A stretch of 42,175 bases of DNA from positions 1-42,175 of the forward strand of contig CALLVG010000026.1 of NCBI GenBank assembly GCA_938010715.1. Direction: 5' to 3'. The position numbers were made by a program, and so were the translations under genes. The notes under the pieces were generated by a model. It was not told the origin of the DNA, made no database searches, and was given only the letters and a program-made list of their open reading frames with translations. This document shows, in pieces, positions 1 to 8,160 of the stretch; within the stretch, counting starts at the first letter, position 1; each line of letters opens with the position of its first letter. Source of the stretch: an uncultured Saprospiraceae bacterium (lineage in GTDB: Bacteria; Bacteroidota; Bacteroidia; Chitinophagales; Saprospiraceae).

Positions 1-33
1 GAGTTGCCGAGTTGCCGAGTTGCCGAGTTGCCG
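1..33. repeat. Tandem 8-bp repeat (GAGTTGCC x4) at window edge
   Basis: Four exact head-to-tail copies of GAGTTGCC run from the first base of the window, so the array probably continues to the left. The core GTTGCC is the reverse complement of the GGCAAC core of the array at 101-166, and two hairpins lie between the arrays. No coding potential is seen. Confidence 0.9.
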
Positions 34-53
34 AAAAATCTTCGATTTTTCGG
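31..53. other. Perfect 10-bp stem hairpin
   Basis: CCGAAAAATC at 31-40 pairs perfectly with GATTTTTCGG at 44-53 across a 3-nt loop. It overlaps the end of the left repeat array and sits 3 bases from a second, stronger hairpin. It has no long T-tract and may be part of a compound terminator or of the repeat element itself. Confidence 0.7.
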
Positions 54-56
54 CTA

Positions 57-97
57 AACAAAAAGACATTTGAGGAGAACTCAAATGTCTTTTTGTT
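57..97. terminator. Bidirectional intrinsic terminator
   Basis: A perfect 18-bp stem (57-74 with 80-97) encloses a 5-nt loop. The base of the stem is A-rich on one side and T-rich on the other, so a U-tract follows the stem on either strand. It lies beyond the closer terminator of the 240-5930 gene and could also end a rightward transcript entering from outside the window; that second role is inferred. Confidence 0.75.
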
Positions 98-100
98 GCG

Positions 101-166
101 CAACCATGGCAACTTGGCAACCATGGCAACTTGGCAACTCGGCAACCATTGCAACCATGGCAACTT
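101..166. repeat. Degenerate 8/9-bp GGCAAC repeat array
   Basis: Eight CAAC units start at 101, 110, 118, 127, 135, 143, 152 and 161. Their spacing alternates between 8 and 9 bases (CAACTTGG, CAACCATGG, CAACTCGG). The core is inverted relative to the GTTGCC array at 1-33. The 82-codon plus-strand frame crossing this array is a repeat artefact that runs into the neighbouring gene. Confidence 0.85.
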
Positions 167-170
167 TTAA

Positions 171-204
171 AAATCAAAGGGCATGAAGTAAAAACTCCAC
201 GCCC
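171..204 (-). terminator. Intrinsic terminator of the 1,896-residue gene
   Basis: Read on the minus strand, a 10-bp stem with two G-U pairs (204-195 with 188-179) closes a 6-nt loop and is followed by a U-rich run at 178-171. It starts about 36 bases after the stop codon at 240, which fits termination of that gene. Confidence 0.75.
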
Positions 205-239
205 ATTTGACAAAACCAAACAGTTTAATTCTTTTATAA

Positions 240-3200
240 TTATCGCATTAATTGAATATAATCAACGATGGTTGTACCGTCACCCAAATCAATCTTTACG
301 AAATAAGTTCCATCTGGAAGTGAAGCTCCTTCAAAGTCACCTTGCCATGGTAAATCATTTGAATAAGCCTCTCTTTTGAAGACTAAATTCCCCCATCTAT
401 TGTACACTTTTACCGTGTTGGCTGGGTAAGATTCTATATTTTGAATAATTAAATAGTCATTTTCGAAGTCGCCATTTGGACTCATCCCTGAAAGTACATT
501 CACCTCATTACCAAATACCGTTACAATGATGATTACTTCTTGACAATTGCCGTTGTCATCACAGATATTCAAACAGAATTCATCATCGCCCAAGAAACCA
601 TCATCTGGGGTATAGGTGAAACACCCACTTGCATCCAAATCAACCGTTCCGTTAGAAGGGTTACTACAAGGCGTCACAGTAGAAGCAATTGGTAAATTAT
701 CCAACATACAGACGTTTGCTAAAGGCGTCTCGAATGGTGTTCTTAATCTTGAAGTATCAGGATAAGTATTGCCCGTTGGGTCACAAAGCAAATCAATAGT
801 CAGATTATCCAAAATAAACTCACATCCTTCTGCATCTTCAATTGATACGGCATAAGTATTACCAGCAGAAAGGTCATTTGCGATGTTTGAAATACTACTT
901 GAACCTTCCCACTCATAAATATAACTTCCGTTTGCTCCTTGTACATCCAATAAAATAGCACCATCATTTCCGATACAAGTCTCTGCAGTGATCGCAGGAG
1001 TCACTTCCCAAGCTGCAACAGTGGCAGTCAATTCAACCGTTCTTTGTGCAACACAACCATTTTCATCATAAGAAATCAAATAAATTCCTTCTGATAGATT
1101 GCTGATTGGTGTCACACCCAACAAGTTATTATCTAAATCATATACATTGTATTCGTTGGCTGCAGTGGTTACGATTTCACCAGTTGCATCGCCAGGGCAA
1201 ATAAATCCGTCTGTTGCAAAAGCATCATCTGCTATAGATGGTTGATTTGGTGCTGTAAACTCAACTACTTCAATTTTCTCACAACCATTGGCATCAATAA
1301 TTTTTATCTCGTAAGTGCCCGAAGGAATATCTGTAAAGCATATTTGTGAATTCTCCATCACATTGCTTCTATCACCCAAAGAACTTTGGATACTATATGG
1401 TGCAGTTCCACTTGATAAATCGAAGCATAACTCACCATCTGCCAAGGCACAATCTGTGGGTTGTGTTGGAGCGAGATTAGCGATAATACCATTTTCAACA
1501 ATATTAATCGTTGTTATTGTTTCACAACTATTTTCATCAGAAACTACTAAATCAAAAGTACCTGCTGGTAATCCTTGAATCATCGTCAGGATGTCACCTT
1601 GAAAGTCTTGTTGTATGCCTAATTCAACAATTGTAGCTGAGAAATTACCCATTCCGTTCACTTGGAATGAAACAACACCCGAAGAGTCACCTGCACAGAA
1701 TGGCGCAATTGCTTGTCCTAATAATACATCAGGTGCTCCTACTGATTGTAATTCAATTGCTTGTGTTTGGAAACAACCGTTGGCATCTGTGACTTTTACC
1801 GTATAAACACCTGCTGACAATCTAGTTGGATTCATACCTGTTGAGATAACCTCATTGAATATATTGGTCCATTCGATGGTAGCATTTGCAGGAACATTCA
1901 TCAATTCAATACTTCCATTTGATTGGTTACAATCTGGCATAACCAAGGTTTGATTCAACATGAAGTCAACTGGATTTACATCAATTGTTACCTCAGTTGT
2001 TGTAGCACATTGTGTTTCGTTTGCCAAAGTAATGGTATAAACGCCACCAGCCATATTGTCAAAACTTGTATTATTTGAAGGTACTGCAACATCTTGCTGC
2101 AAGACGCCTGTTCCGTTACTAATCGTATAAGTGAACGGAGCGGTAGCTCCTCCGATGTTTAATTGGAAACTTCCATTATCAACACCACAATCTGCGTTGG
2201 TTAATTCATCTACCATCAACTCAGGAGCAAACGCACTATAAAGTTTGAATGATTCTGTAACAGAACATCCATTTACTCCAGTGATAAGCACCTCATAAGT
2301 TGCTGAATCTAAAGAAGTAGATGCCTCAAAAGTCAAGATACCACCTGCGGTCATATCACTAACGTAATTTCCTGATGTGTTAATTACGTAGGTATCAATA
2401 TCTTCATTGATTTCAATTTGAATCGTTTTTGGCGCACCATTGCAAGTGTACGCTTTTTCGATTGGATCAGCGATTAAAGGAGCTGAGCCGTCAACAATAG
2501 CAATTGGCCCTTGGTCATAAGTTACTACACATGAGCCATTCGTATATCTGATTTGAATATCAAATGTACCAGCACCCAAATCAGAAAATGAATTGTCAGC
2601 AGACCAAGTTTGACCGCCATCAATACTGTATTCGATGCCCGTACTATCAGATTCAATGGTAATAGTGGCATCATTAGCACCACAAGCTGTTGGAGGTGTT
2701 GTCGCCACCATTCTGAAAATTGGTCCTTGAATTCCATTAAAGATTACTTCATCAGGCCATTTAGTAGTACAACCAGTTACCATACTTCTTACAATGACTC
2801 CATAAGTCCCTTTATCAAGGTCAGCAAAGTCACTGCTTGTACTCCAAGTTACACCACAATCAATGCTATATTCCAAAGCATTTCCACCATCATTTGCAAA
2901 AATTTTGATAGAGCCATCTGCAACGTCACAAGAGGTCAAATCCTCCCCTATTACATCAATGATAACTGGTGCTTGAGTGATATCAAGTTGTACAGTATTC
3001 ACTGTTCCACAACCTGCGCTACCACTTACCTCAACGGTGTAAGTAGTTGAAGTATTAACATTTGCAATTGGATTCGCAATATTAGGGTCACTCAACCCAG
3101 TGGTTGGAGACCAAACATAAGTTGTACCACCTGTTGCGTTTAATTGAACATCTTCGCCACCACAAGCCGTTAAGGTTTCTGTTGTGCCTTGCCCACCTGT

Positions 3201-5930
3201 ACCAGAAATAGTAACCTGATTTGAAACCATTCCACTACATCCATTTCCATCCATTACAGATAATGAAACAGTGAAAGTTCCTTCAGCAGCATAAGTATGT
3301 GTAGGGTTGGCATCGGTAGAAGTATTTCCATCACCAAAATCCCATGTATGATTCAATGAAGCATTTCCACTTGTAAAAGTAGTTACTTCACCCAAACAAA
3401 TTCCATCGAAAGTAAAGGTTGGCTGTAAGTTTGGACTTACTGCAACCTCAACGTTATCAGTTGTACTACAACCATTTCCATCATCAGCAACAACCGTATA
3501 AGTTGTTGTAACAGAAGGGCTTACAGTAATTGTTTGCCCTGTTGCAGCTGGTGTCCACGTAAAATCACCTGCACCACCAATTGTTGTGATGGTAAAATCA
3601 GAACCCGCACAGCCTGCTGCTACTGGTTGGATTTGTACTTGTGGACAAACCACAATATAAGTTGTATCGCAGACCGTAGTTTGAGTCGCATCACAATGAA
3701 CAACACAAAGTAAATCTGTTTCATTAAAATCACTAATTGGAGTTAACTCAACACAATCTGAACCTGTGTTTGTATTTGCATTTACAAATGCGCCATTTCC
3801 ACATACCGTTGCAACCCCTACTCCATTTGGAAGATCCAGTACAGTAGTAACACATTCTGTTGAAGGACGATCAGTCGGTATTGTAACATAAATCGTATCT
3901 ATTGAAGGTGAAAAAGCTGGACAATCTGGTTGAGTGGTGTCTGTCAAACAAGTCTCTAATCTATCTACACCTGCACCCGCTATTTTCAAAAACAAACCAA
4001 CATTTGTATTTACTGCAGCAAAAGGATCTGTTGCAGGATCCATTATTTTCAAATCAAGGCCAGAACATGCTCCTCCATTTTCAAAAGTAAATAAATCCAC
4101 TTTTTGGCCACTTACATAAGGTATTTGGTCTGTTCCGATATCTGTTAAAGTAATATTTACGTAATCGAAAGTTGGGTCTTCTGCTGGAGAAGTTGCCACA
4201 ACAGTTGCCTCATAGGTCAAACCATTGCTTCCTGTTAGATTCGCGACAGAGAAAGTTCCTGTTGGCACTTTTACGGTAACGTTTAATTCAGTTGTTCTTC
4301 CTGGGTTACCAGTATAATCTACTGCAGGAGTCATCGACACCTGATAAGTTTCGTTTGGTAATTTTGAAAATTCAAAGTTTGAAAGACATTGAACTGGCGT
4401 CTCTTCACATGGGACGCTTCTGTTTGCATTCAAACAAATCGGAACATCCGAACCATGCGCAAAAACGAATAACTGTTGTCCTACATTCGCACTTTGACTA
4501 TTTGGTGGAAAGAATGGGTCAACGTCATTTTCAATCAAATCAATTGTTCCTCCTGCACCACAACCACCTGCATTGGCAAAACTGAATAATGGCAATCTAT
4601 TACCCATGATATAGTTGATATCTGAAGTTGGAAGCGTTGCCAATGAAATTGTAAAGTAATCTTGATCAGGCGCTTCTGTTGGAGCAACATAAGGATTACC
4701 TACAGTAAAGTTGACACCAGGCACTTCTGATTGAAAATCTTCAATTACCAAACCACCTGTTGGTGCTTTGATAGATACCTGAAGGTTACTCGTAATATTG
4801 GTCGGTGAAGGATAAGTTACATCTGACAATAGAACTACTTGATAACGTCCGCTAGCAAGTAATTCCATTTCGTAATACATGATACAAGTTGAAGGTGTAC
4901 ATCCAGTCAATTCGAATGGCCCAACTTGTGTAATACATTGATTGACTGCATTTCTTACTTGAACATAGTATTCACCTTCAGCCAAACCGGTGAAAGTGTT
5001 ACTTGATTGCCAAGTCATTCCTAAGTCAATACTAAATTCTACTGGATCGCCTGAGTCTGTTCTGGCTTCAATGGTAATTGTTCCATTGTCAACATCACAA
5101 TCAGGGTTGGTAGATTCTTGATTTAAAATGATTGGGCCTAATGGGCCAGGCAAATTTATTGATCCTACTTCTTCCAAACAGATAGAAGCAATATCTCTAA
5201 TCCATATATTATAATCACCAGAATTTAGTCCCGTGAACAATGAAGTTGGATGATAAGTATCTCCATCATCAATACTATAAACTAAATCCAGTCCTAAATC
5301 TGTCGAAGCAAAAATTTGGATACTTCCATCAGAAGCACCACAAGTGGATGGAGAAATCATATCAACTCCATTGAAAGTGATACCACAACCAACGTTTGTC
5401 AAACAGGTATAACCTCCTTCGGCGTATGAGCCAGAGTAAGCATTTACGCCAAGTCCAGCTCCAGCTACAGAAATTCGATTTCCAACATTTACGCTTGCTG
5501 AGTTTGGCGGCAAGAATGGATCGTCATCATTACTGATAAATTCTAAGTCGCCTGTACAAGTTCCTGTGTTCTCAAATGAAAATAACATGACTTCTTCTCC
5601 AGCAACGTACGGAATCGCTCCAGTTGTACTTACCAAGGAAAAAGAAATGTAGTCAAATGTCGGATTTTCTTCAGGACCAAAAACATGTACTGATTTACTC
5701 CACATACCGCTTGTACTACTTAGATTTCCAACATCAAAACCACCCGCAGGTACTCGAAGGGAAAGTTGAGAAGTAACGGTTGTCCCCAATGGACCTGACC
5801 ACTCTACATCAGGTCTTAAAAAAACGTTGTAGGTTTTATTATCAGGCTGTAGGGCTACTCTAAATTTTACTTGCGCGGAAATTGTCTGGCCAATAATAAG
5901 TCCGAGCAGAAGGATTAAAAGTTTTTTCAT
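240..5930 (-). CDS. Giant T9SS type B surface protein with three N-modules, PKD and SprB-like repeats
   Basis: This 1,896-residue protein is predicted to be exported by type IX secretion and displayed on the cell surface. It begins with a clear signal peptide (MKKLLILLLGLIIG, cleavage near AQ at 20). The beta-rich N-module (DPFxPPNS...NVG) follows at about 21-180 and recurs at about 346-510 and 512-662. SprB-like repeats lie at 181-345 and again at about 1000-1720. A PKD domain (HTWDFGDG, near 865) and Ig-like and cadherin-like segments fill the middle. The last ~85 residues are a gliding-motility-associated type B sorting domain (PNGDFEND, then YNRWG). It is last in the leftward series and is followed by a terminator. 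A role as an anchored adhesin or scaffold is inferred; no enzymatic domain is seen. It could also be a SprB-like gliding adhesin. Confidence 0.96.
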   Translation of the reverse strand: MKKLLILLLGLIIGQTISAQVKFRVALQPDNKTYNVFLRPDVEWSGPLGTTVTSQLSLRVPAGGFDVGNLSSTSGMWSKSVHVFGPEENPTFDYISFSLVSTTGAIPYVAGEEVMLFSFENTGTCTGDLEFISNDDDPFLPPNSASVNVGNRISVAGAGLGVNAYSGSYAEGGYTCLTNVGCGITFNGVDMISPSTCGASDGSIQIFASTDLGLDLVYSIDDGDTYHPTSLFTGLNSGDYNIWIRDIASICLEEVGSINLPGPLGPIILNQESTNPDCDVDNGTITIEARTDSGDPVEFSIDLGMTWQSSNTFTGLAEGEYYVQVRNAVNQCITQVGPFELTGCTPSTCIMYYEMELLASGRYQVVLLSDVTYPSPTNITSNLQVSIKAPTGGLVIEDFQSEVPGVNFTVGNPYVAPTEAPDQDYFTISLATLPTSDINYIMGNRLPLFSFANAGGCGAGGTIDLIENDVDPFFPPNSQSANVGQQLFVFAHGSDVPICLNANRSVPCEETPVQCLSNFEFSKLPNETYQVSMTPAVDYTGNPGRTTELNVTVKVPTGTFSVANLTGSNGLTYEATVVATSPAEDPTFDYVNITLTDIGTDQIPYVSGQKVDLFTFENGGACSGLDLKIMDPATDPFAAVNTNVGLFLKIAGAGVDRLETCLTDTTQPDCPAFSPSIDTIYVTIPTDRPSTECVTTVLDLPNGVGVATVCGNGAFVNANTNTGSDCVELTPISDFNETDLLCVVHCDATQTTVCDTTYIVVCPQVQIQPVAAGCAGSDFTITTIGGAGDFTWTPAATGQTITVSPSVTTTYTVVADDGNGCSTTDNVEVAVSPNLQPTFTFDGICLGEVTTFTSGNASLNHTWDFGDGNTSTDANPTHTYAAEGTFTVSLSVMDGNGCSGMVSNQVTISGTGGQGTTETLTACGGEDVQLNATGGTTYVWSPTTGLSDPNIANPIANVNTSTTYTVEVSGSAGCGTVNTVQLDITQAPVIIDVIGEDLTSCDVADGSIKIFANDGGNALEYSIDCGVTWSTSSDFADLDKGTYGVIVRSMVTGCTTKWPDEVIFNGIQGPIFRMVATTPPTACGANDATITIESDSTGIEYSIDGGQTWSADNSFSDLGAGTFDIQIRYTNGSCVVTYDQGPIAIVDGSAPLIADPIEKAYTCNGAPKTIQIEINEDIDTYVINTSGNYVSDMTAGGILTFEASTSLDSATYEVLITGVNGCSVTESFKLYSAFAPELMVDELTNADCGVDNGSFQLNIGGATAPFTYTISNGTGVLQQDVAVPSNNTSFDNMAGGVYTITLANETQCATTTEVTIDVNPVDFMLNQTLVMPDCNQSNGSIELMNVPANATIEWTNIFNEVISTGMNPTRLSAGVYTVKVTDANGCFQTQAIELQSVGAPDVLLGQAIAPFCAGDSSGVVSFQVNGMGNFSATIVELGIQQDFQGDILTMIQGLPAGTFDLVVSDENSCETITTINIVENGIIANLAPTQPTDCALADGELCFDLSSGTAPYSIQSSLGDRSNVMENSQICFTDIPSGTYEIKIIDANGCEKIEVVEFTAPNQPSIADDAFATDGFICPGDATGEIVTTAANEYNVYDLDNNLLGVTPISNLSEGIYLISYDENGCVAQRTVELTATVAAWEVTPAITAETCIGNDGAILLDVQGANGSYIYEWEGSSSISNIANDLSAGNTYAVSIEDAEGCEFILDNLTIDLLCDPTGNTYPDTSRLRTPFETPLANVCMLDNLPIASTVTPCSNPSNGTVDLDASGCFTYTPDDGFLGDDEFCLNICDDNGNCQEVIIIVTVFGNEVNVLSGMSPNGDFENDYLIIQNIESYPANTVKVYNRWGNLVFKREAYSNDLPWQGDFEGASLPDGTYFVKIDLGDGTTIVDYIQLMR

Positions 5931-5983
5931 AACAAAAACTGTCTGGTGAATTGTTTTTTATTTTGTAAAAAACTGAAATAAAT

Positions 5984-6006
5984 AAGGAGAGGGGGAAAAG
6001 AGGGGA
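5984..6006 (-). promoter_or_regulatory. Pyrimidine-rich leader tract (possible regulatory element)
   Basis: On the minus strand this is a continuous C/T run containing TTTTCCCCCTCTCC, 54-76 bases upstream of the start codon at 5930. A similar tract containing CTTCCCCCCTCTTC lies 63-77 bases upstream of the start at 20798. The shared position suggests a leader or regulatory element; function is unproven. Confidence 0.25.
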
Positions 6007-6237
6007 TTGTCAATCATGTAATACAATAGTCTTACCAGAAATTCAGTTTTTGAGGCATTTCTCACCAAAAACAGAGACTTTTTTCAAAGAACATTATTTA
6101 TTTTATAAAATTCGTAATGATTTGATAATCAGAAGTTTCTGTCATAGAATATAAAACCATCAAGTCAATCTTCCAATTGACTTTATTCTGAAATAGTTTG
6201 TAACGCAACGAATGGTTATTTTTTTTGCCAATTGAGA

Positions 6238-6292
6238 AGTAGCGGAAAAAGAAGTATTTGCTTGCATACCAAATATTTTAGCATGAAGTCTA
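6238..6292 (+). repeat. Left arm of 55-bp inverted repeat flanking the 280-residue gene
   Basis: This segment matches the reverse complement of 7852-7906 at 50 of 55 positions, with no gaps. It begins AGTAGCGGAAAAAGAAGT and ends AAGTCTA. The two arms enclose the 280-residue gene and its terminators, about 1.67 kb end to end. No target-site duplication is visible at the outer ends. Confidence 0.85.
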
Positions 6293-6457
6293 GGAACGAA
6301 GTTGTTTAAAAACTCATTGATTGGCTGCAAGTGGCAAATTTTATCCTGAATTGTGTTTAAAAATCCTAGTCGATTCTAAGAGCTTGTGGTTTTTGCCTTA
6401 TTCAGTATAAAATTTCCTCACTTTCGAGAAATCATGAATGCTTAAACAACTTCAAAT

Positions 6458-6489
6458 AAAAAAACCGAACCTAAGAAATAGGTTCGGTT
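6458..6489 (-). terminator. Second intrinsic terminator downstream of the 280-residue gene
   Basis: A perfect 10-bp stem (AACCGAACCT with AGGTTCGGTT, 7-nt loop) is followed on the minus strand by a seven-T run. It lies directly after the relic 3' end at 6496-6544, as if the relic once had its own terminator. Confidence 0.8.
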
Positions 6490-6495
6490 AAAAAA

Positions 6496-6544
6496 TTAGG
6501 TTATAAAATCACATTCTAAGTTCTTCTGAAAATGACTTTTCTAA
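6496..6544 (-). pseudogene. Relic duplicate of the 3' end of the 280-residue gene
   Basis: Positions 6496-6519 repeat, base for base, the 24 bases at 6587-6610 that hold the last two codons, the stop and 12 bases beyond it in the 280-residue gene. Upstream in the same frame the relic reads LEKSFSEELRM-stop, against LDKFQKIRM-stop in the gene. Its similarity to a sorting-domain tail plus its private terminator suggest the leftover end of a deleted or collapsed paralogue. The non-identical part is short, so homology there is suggestive only. Confidence 0.5.
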
Positions 6545-6578
6545 AAAAAAGCCCAAACAATTTTATGAAAGTCTGGGC
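6543..6578 (-). terminator. Primary intrinsic terminator of the 280-residue gene
   Basis: On the minus strand GCCCAGAC (6578-6571) pairs with GTTTGGGC (6558-6551), with one G-U pair and a 12-nt loop, and is followed by eight Ts. It starts 21 bases after the stop codon at 6600-6602. Confidence 0.8.
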
Positions 6579-6599
6579 TTCAAATTTTAGGTTATAAAA

Positions 6600-7442
6600 T
6601 CACATTCTAATCTTTTGAAATTTATCTAAAGTGATACTCCAAGACTCTCCTTTCAATTTCAAGAAGTAGCTGCCCGCAGCCAACTGCTCAATATGAAAAG
6701 CATGTAAGTTGTGCCCTGAAATTAGGTCAATGGTCTTCAATGACATTCTTCTTCCCAAAACATCAACGATTTCTGCTTGCACATTTTCTGATGGGTAAGC
6801 CCAATCAAATTCAAGGAAAATTTCTACCTCAGCAGGAATTGGATATAAGTCAAATTTTGAAATCAACTCGTCTGTATCAACAGTATGGGTGTATGACTCT
6901 TGGCAGTCTGCGATACCATTTTTATTTGCAATACCGCCAAAGGCATTGTGACCGTAACCATATACTGCTATACTTTGTCCGACATTCGCCATCTCCGAGT
7001 TTGGTGGCATGAATGGGTCTGTTTTGTTGTCTATTAATTGAATTGGTGCACTACATCCAAATTCATTTTTGAATGAAAGTACTGGAATCGAAACGCCCTC
7101 AACATAAGGAAGGTGCAACAATCCTGAGTTTCTCAATGCAAAGGAGATGTAATCAAATTCGGGAGCTTCAACTGGTGCGTTAGAGCGAGAGTTGTAATCC
7201 CATTCAATACCAGGGTAAAGTCCTTTAACTTCTTTTGGGAAGAACAAACCAGTTGGCGCTTTCACAGTGACTTGTGATGCTCCGGTAAGGTTACCTGGAA
7301 TTTTATAAGTAGCTTGAGGAACCAACGAAACTACATATCTATTGGATGTCTTTTCGTAATCCAATCTAAATTGTACTTGGGCAAAAAGACCTGAAATACA
7401 AAACGTTAGAAACGTCGCGATAAGTAATGAGTGTCTAGTCAT
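6600..7442 (-). CDS. Small N-module protein with T9SS type A sorting domain
   Basis: This 280-residue protein has a signal peptide (hydrophobic core SLLIATFLTFCISGLFA, cleavage near AQ at 22). A single N-module spans about 23-175 and carries the full signature (FDYISF, LSFKN, DPFMPPNS, NVG). After a short linker, residues 195-280 form a T9SS type A sorting domain: LYPIPAE replaces the usual LYPNPA, followed by VDVLGR and an AAGSYFLKLKG strand. It is the minimal member of the family: one module plus one sorting and attachment domain. The ATG at 7442 is the only start that precedes the signal peptide. Two terminators follow it and a 55-bp inverted repeat flanks it. The ligand is unknown; if the N-module binds the C-module of its neighbours, this would be a monovalent surface receptor, which is inference. 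Confidence 0.95.
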   Translation of the reverse strand: MTRHSLLIATFLTFCISGLFAQVQFRLDYEKTSNRYVVSLVPQATYKIPGNLTGASQVTVKAPTGLFFPKEVKGLYPGIEWDYNSRSNAPVEAPEFDYISFALRNSGLLHLPYVEGVSIPVLSFKNEFGCSAPIQLIDNKTDPFMPPNSEMANVGQSIAVYGYGHNAFGGIANKNGIADCQESYTHTVDTDELISKFDLYPIPAEVEIFLEFDWAYPSENVQAEIVDVLGRRMSLKTIDLISGHNLHAFHIEQLAAGSYFLKLKGESWSITLDKFQKIRM

Positions 7443-7542
7443 GGTTATGTTTTTATGACTGAAAGGTTCCTGTTTTTACTGTTCCGCTTTTTTCTTTCTT
7501 TTGATTCTTTTATTAAAAAATTTAGAACCAAAATAAAAACTA

Positions 7543-7624
7543 AAAAAAAGCGGGGGCGTAAATTCCGGATGGTGTTTGTTCACAAAGTTTGATAAAATTT
7601 ATTCGAAATATTAACACCGCCCCC
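7543..7624 (-). terminator. Large-loop GC hairpin with T8 tail in the leader of the 280-residue gene
   Basis: On the minus strand GGGGGCG (7624-7618) can pair with CGCCCCC (7558-7552), with GTGTT/AACAC as a possible inner extension, and eight Ts follow. It lies about 100 bases upstream of the start codon at 7442. It could be a backup terminator for the upstream gene or an attenuator; the wide loop weakens either reading. Confidence 0.4.
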
Positions 7625-7851
7625 TTTCAAAAATTTAAAAAAATGTTAGGTTACCTGTGGAGGAAAGAGCATCATTTTTCATGCTCCTCCCATCCGATTT
7701 TTTATTGATTTTAGATTAAAATTTCTTTAAGTTGTTTTTCACTATTTAGAGTGAAAAAATCGTACCTAAGTTGCTGATTATTAACACCTTAGAGGTTATT
7801 TAAATCATTTTTATTTTCGTAATTTCTTTAGTACCCATTCTGTAAACAGAT

Positions 7852-7906
7852 TAGACTTTATTCTAAAATATTTCGTATGCAAGAAAACACTTCTTTTTCC
7901 GCTACT
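7852..7906 (-). repeat. Right arm of 55-bp inverted repeat flanking the 280-residue gene
   Basis: This is the reverse-complement partner of 6238-6292, with five substitutions and no gaps. It lies about 410 bases upstream of the 280-residue gene and is bordered on the outside by a small CCCGAT/ATCGGG hairpin. Confidence 0.85.
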
Positions 7907-7952
7907 TTCCCCCGATATAAAATCGGGACACGCGTTAAAAAATTGAAATAAG

Positions 7953-8038
7953 AGGTTTACTAAACTTAATTTTCAAAAAACTGGCGAATAGAATTATTGA
8001 AATCAGAGCATTTAGCGAAAGCGAAGTTTAGTAAACCT
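7953..8038. repeat. 15-bp perfect inverted repeat, 56-nt spacer
   Basis: AGGTTTACTAAACTT at 7953-7967 is the exact reverse complement of 8024-8038. Each arm is itself nearly palindromic (GTTTA-C-TAAAC), so it could bind a dimeric regulator or form a hairpin. Function is unknown. Confidence 0.6.
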
Positions 8039-8102
8039 ATGTTTTGTCCTGTACTCAGCTATAATTTTTAAACTCCAAATTTCTTTTAGAAAATGGTCGT
8101 AG

Positions 8103-8153
8103 GTTGAAAGTTCTGTGTTAAAAGCTAACTTGCTTCAACATAGAACTTTCAAC
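8103..8153 (-). terminator. Long 3' hairpin after the calcium-repeat gene
   Basis: The arms 8103-8125 and 8132-8153 form a stem of about 22 bp, with a 12-bp perfect outer block (GTTGAAAGTTCT), one or two imperfections and a 6-nt loop. It begins 8 bases after the stop codon at 8161. There is no strong U-tract on the minus strand, so it may stabilise or process the transcript 3' end rather than terminate it. Confidence 0.5.
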
Positions 8154-8160
8154 TTAAACC

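Larger units (their letters stand above)
5931..6457. other. Non-coding leader region of the 1,896-residue gene
   Basis: No gene is supported in this AT-rich stretch. It contains a 23-base all-purine run at 5984-6006 (pyrimidine in the transcript), a small 8-bp hairpin at 6162-6183, and the left arm of a 55-bp inverted repeat at 6238-6292. A convincing Bacteroidota promoter (TTTG, then TAnnTTTG at normal spacing) was not found on the minus strand. Confidence 0.6.
7443..8160. other. 718-bp non-coding region rich in inverted repeats
   Basis: No gene is supported here. Several structures can be seen: a GC-stem hairpin with a T8 tail (7543-7624), a bulged hairpin (7659-7690), a 9-bp A/T-rich hairpin (7735-7758), the right arm of the 55-bp inverted repeat (7852-7906), a small CCCGAT/ATCGGG hairpin (about 7911-7927), a 15-bp inverted repeat (7953-8038) and a long hairpin just after the 8161 stop codon. 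A promoter for the 280-residue gene should lie here but could not be pinned down. Confidence 0.6.

Noticed and set aside
1-166. CRISPR array at the left edge
   Set aside because: Units are 8/9 bp with no spacers, in inverted orientations around hairpins.
131-379. Plus-strand 82-codon frame beginning in the left repeat array
   Set aside because: It arises from the CAAC repeats and then runs antisense over the end of a well-supported gene; no homology or start signal.
6020-6115. TTTG and TGTTTTTG as a -33/-7 promoter of the 1,896-residue gene
   Set aside because: One mismatch in the -7 element and a gap of about 11 bases, well short of the usual ~19-20.
6238-7906. Insertion sequence bounded by the 55-bp inverted repeat
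   Set aside because: No transposase or target duplication; kept only as an unexplained inverted repeat.
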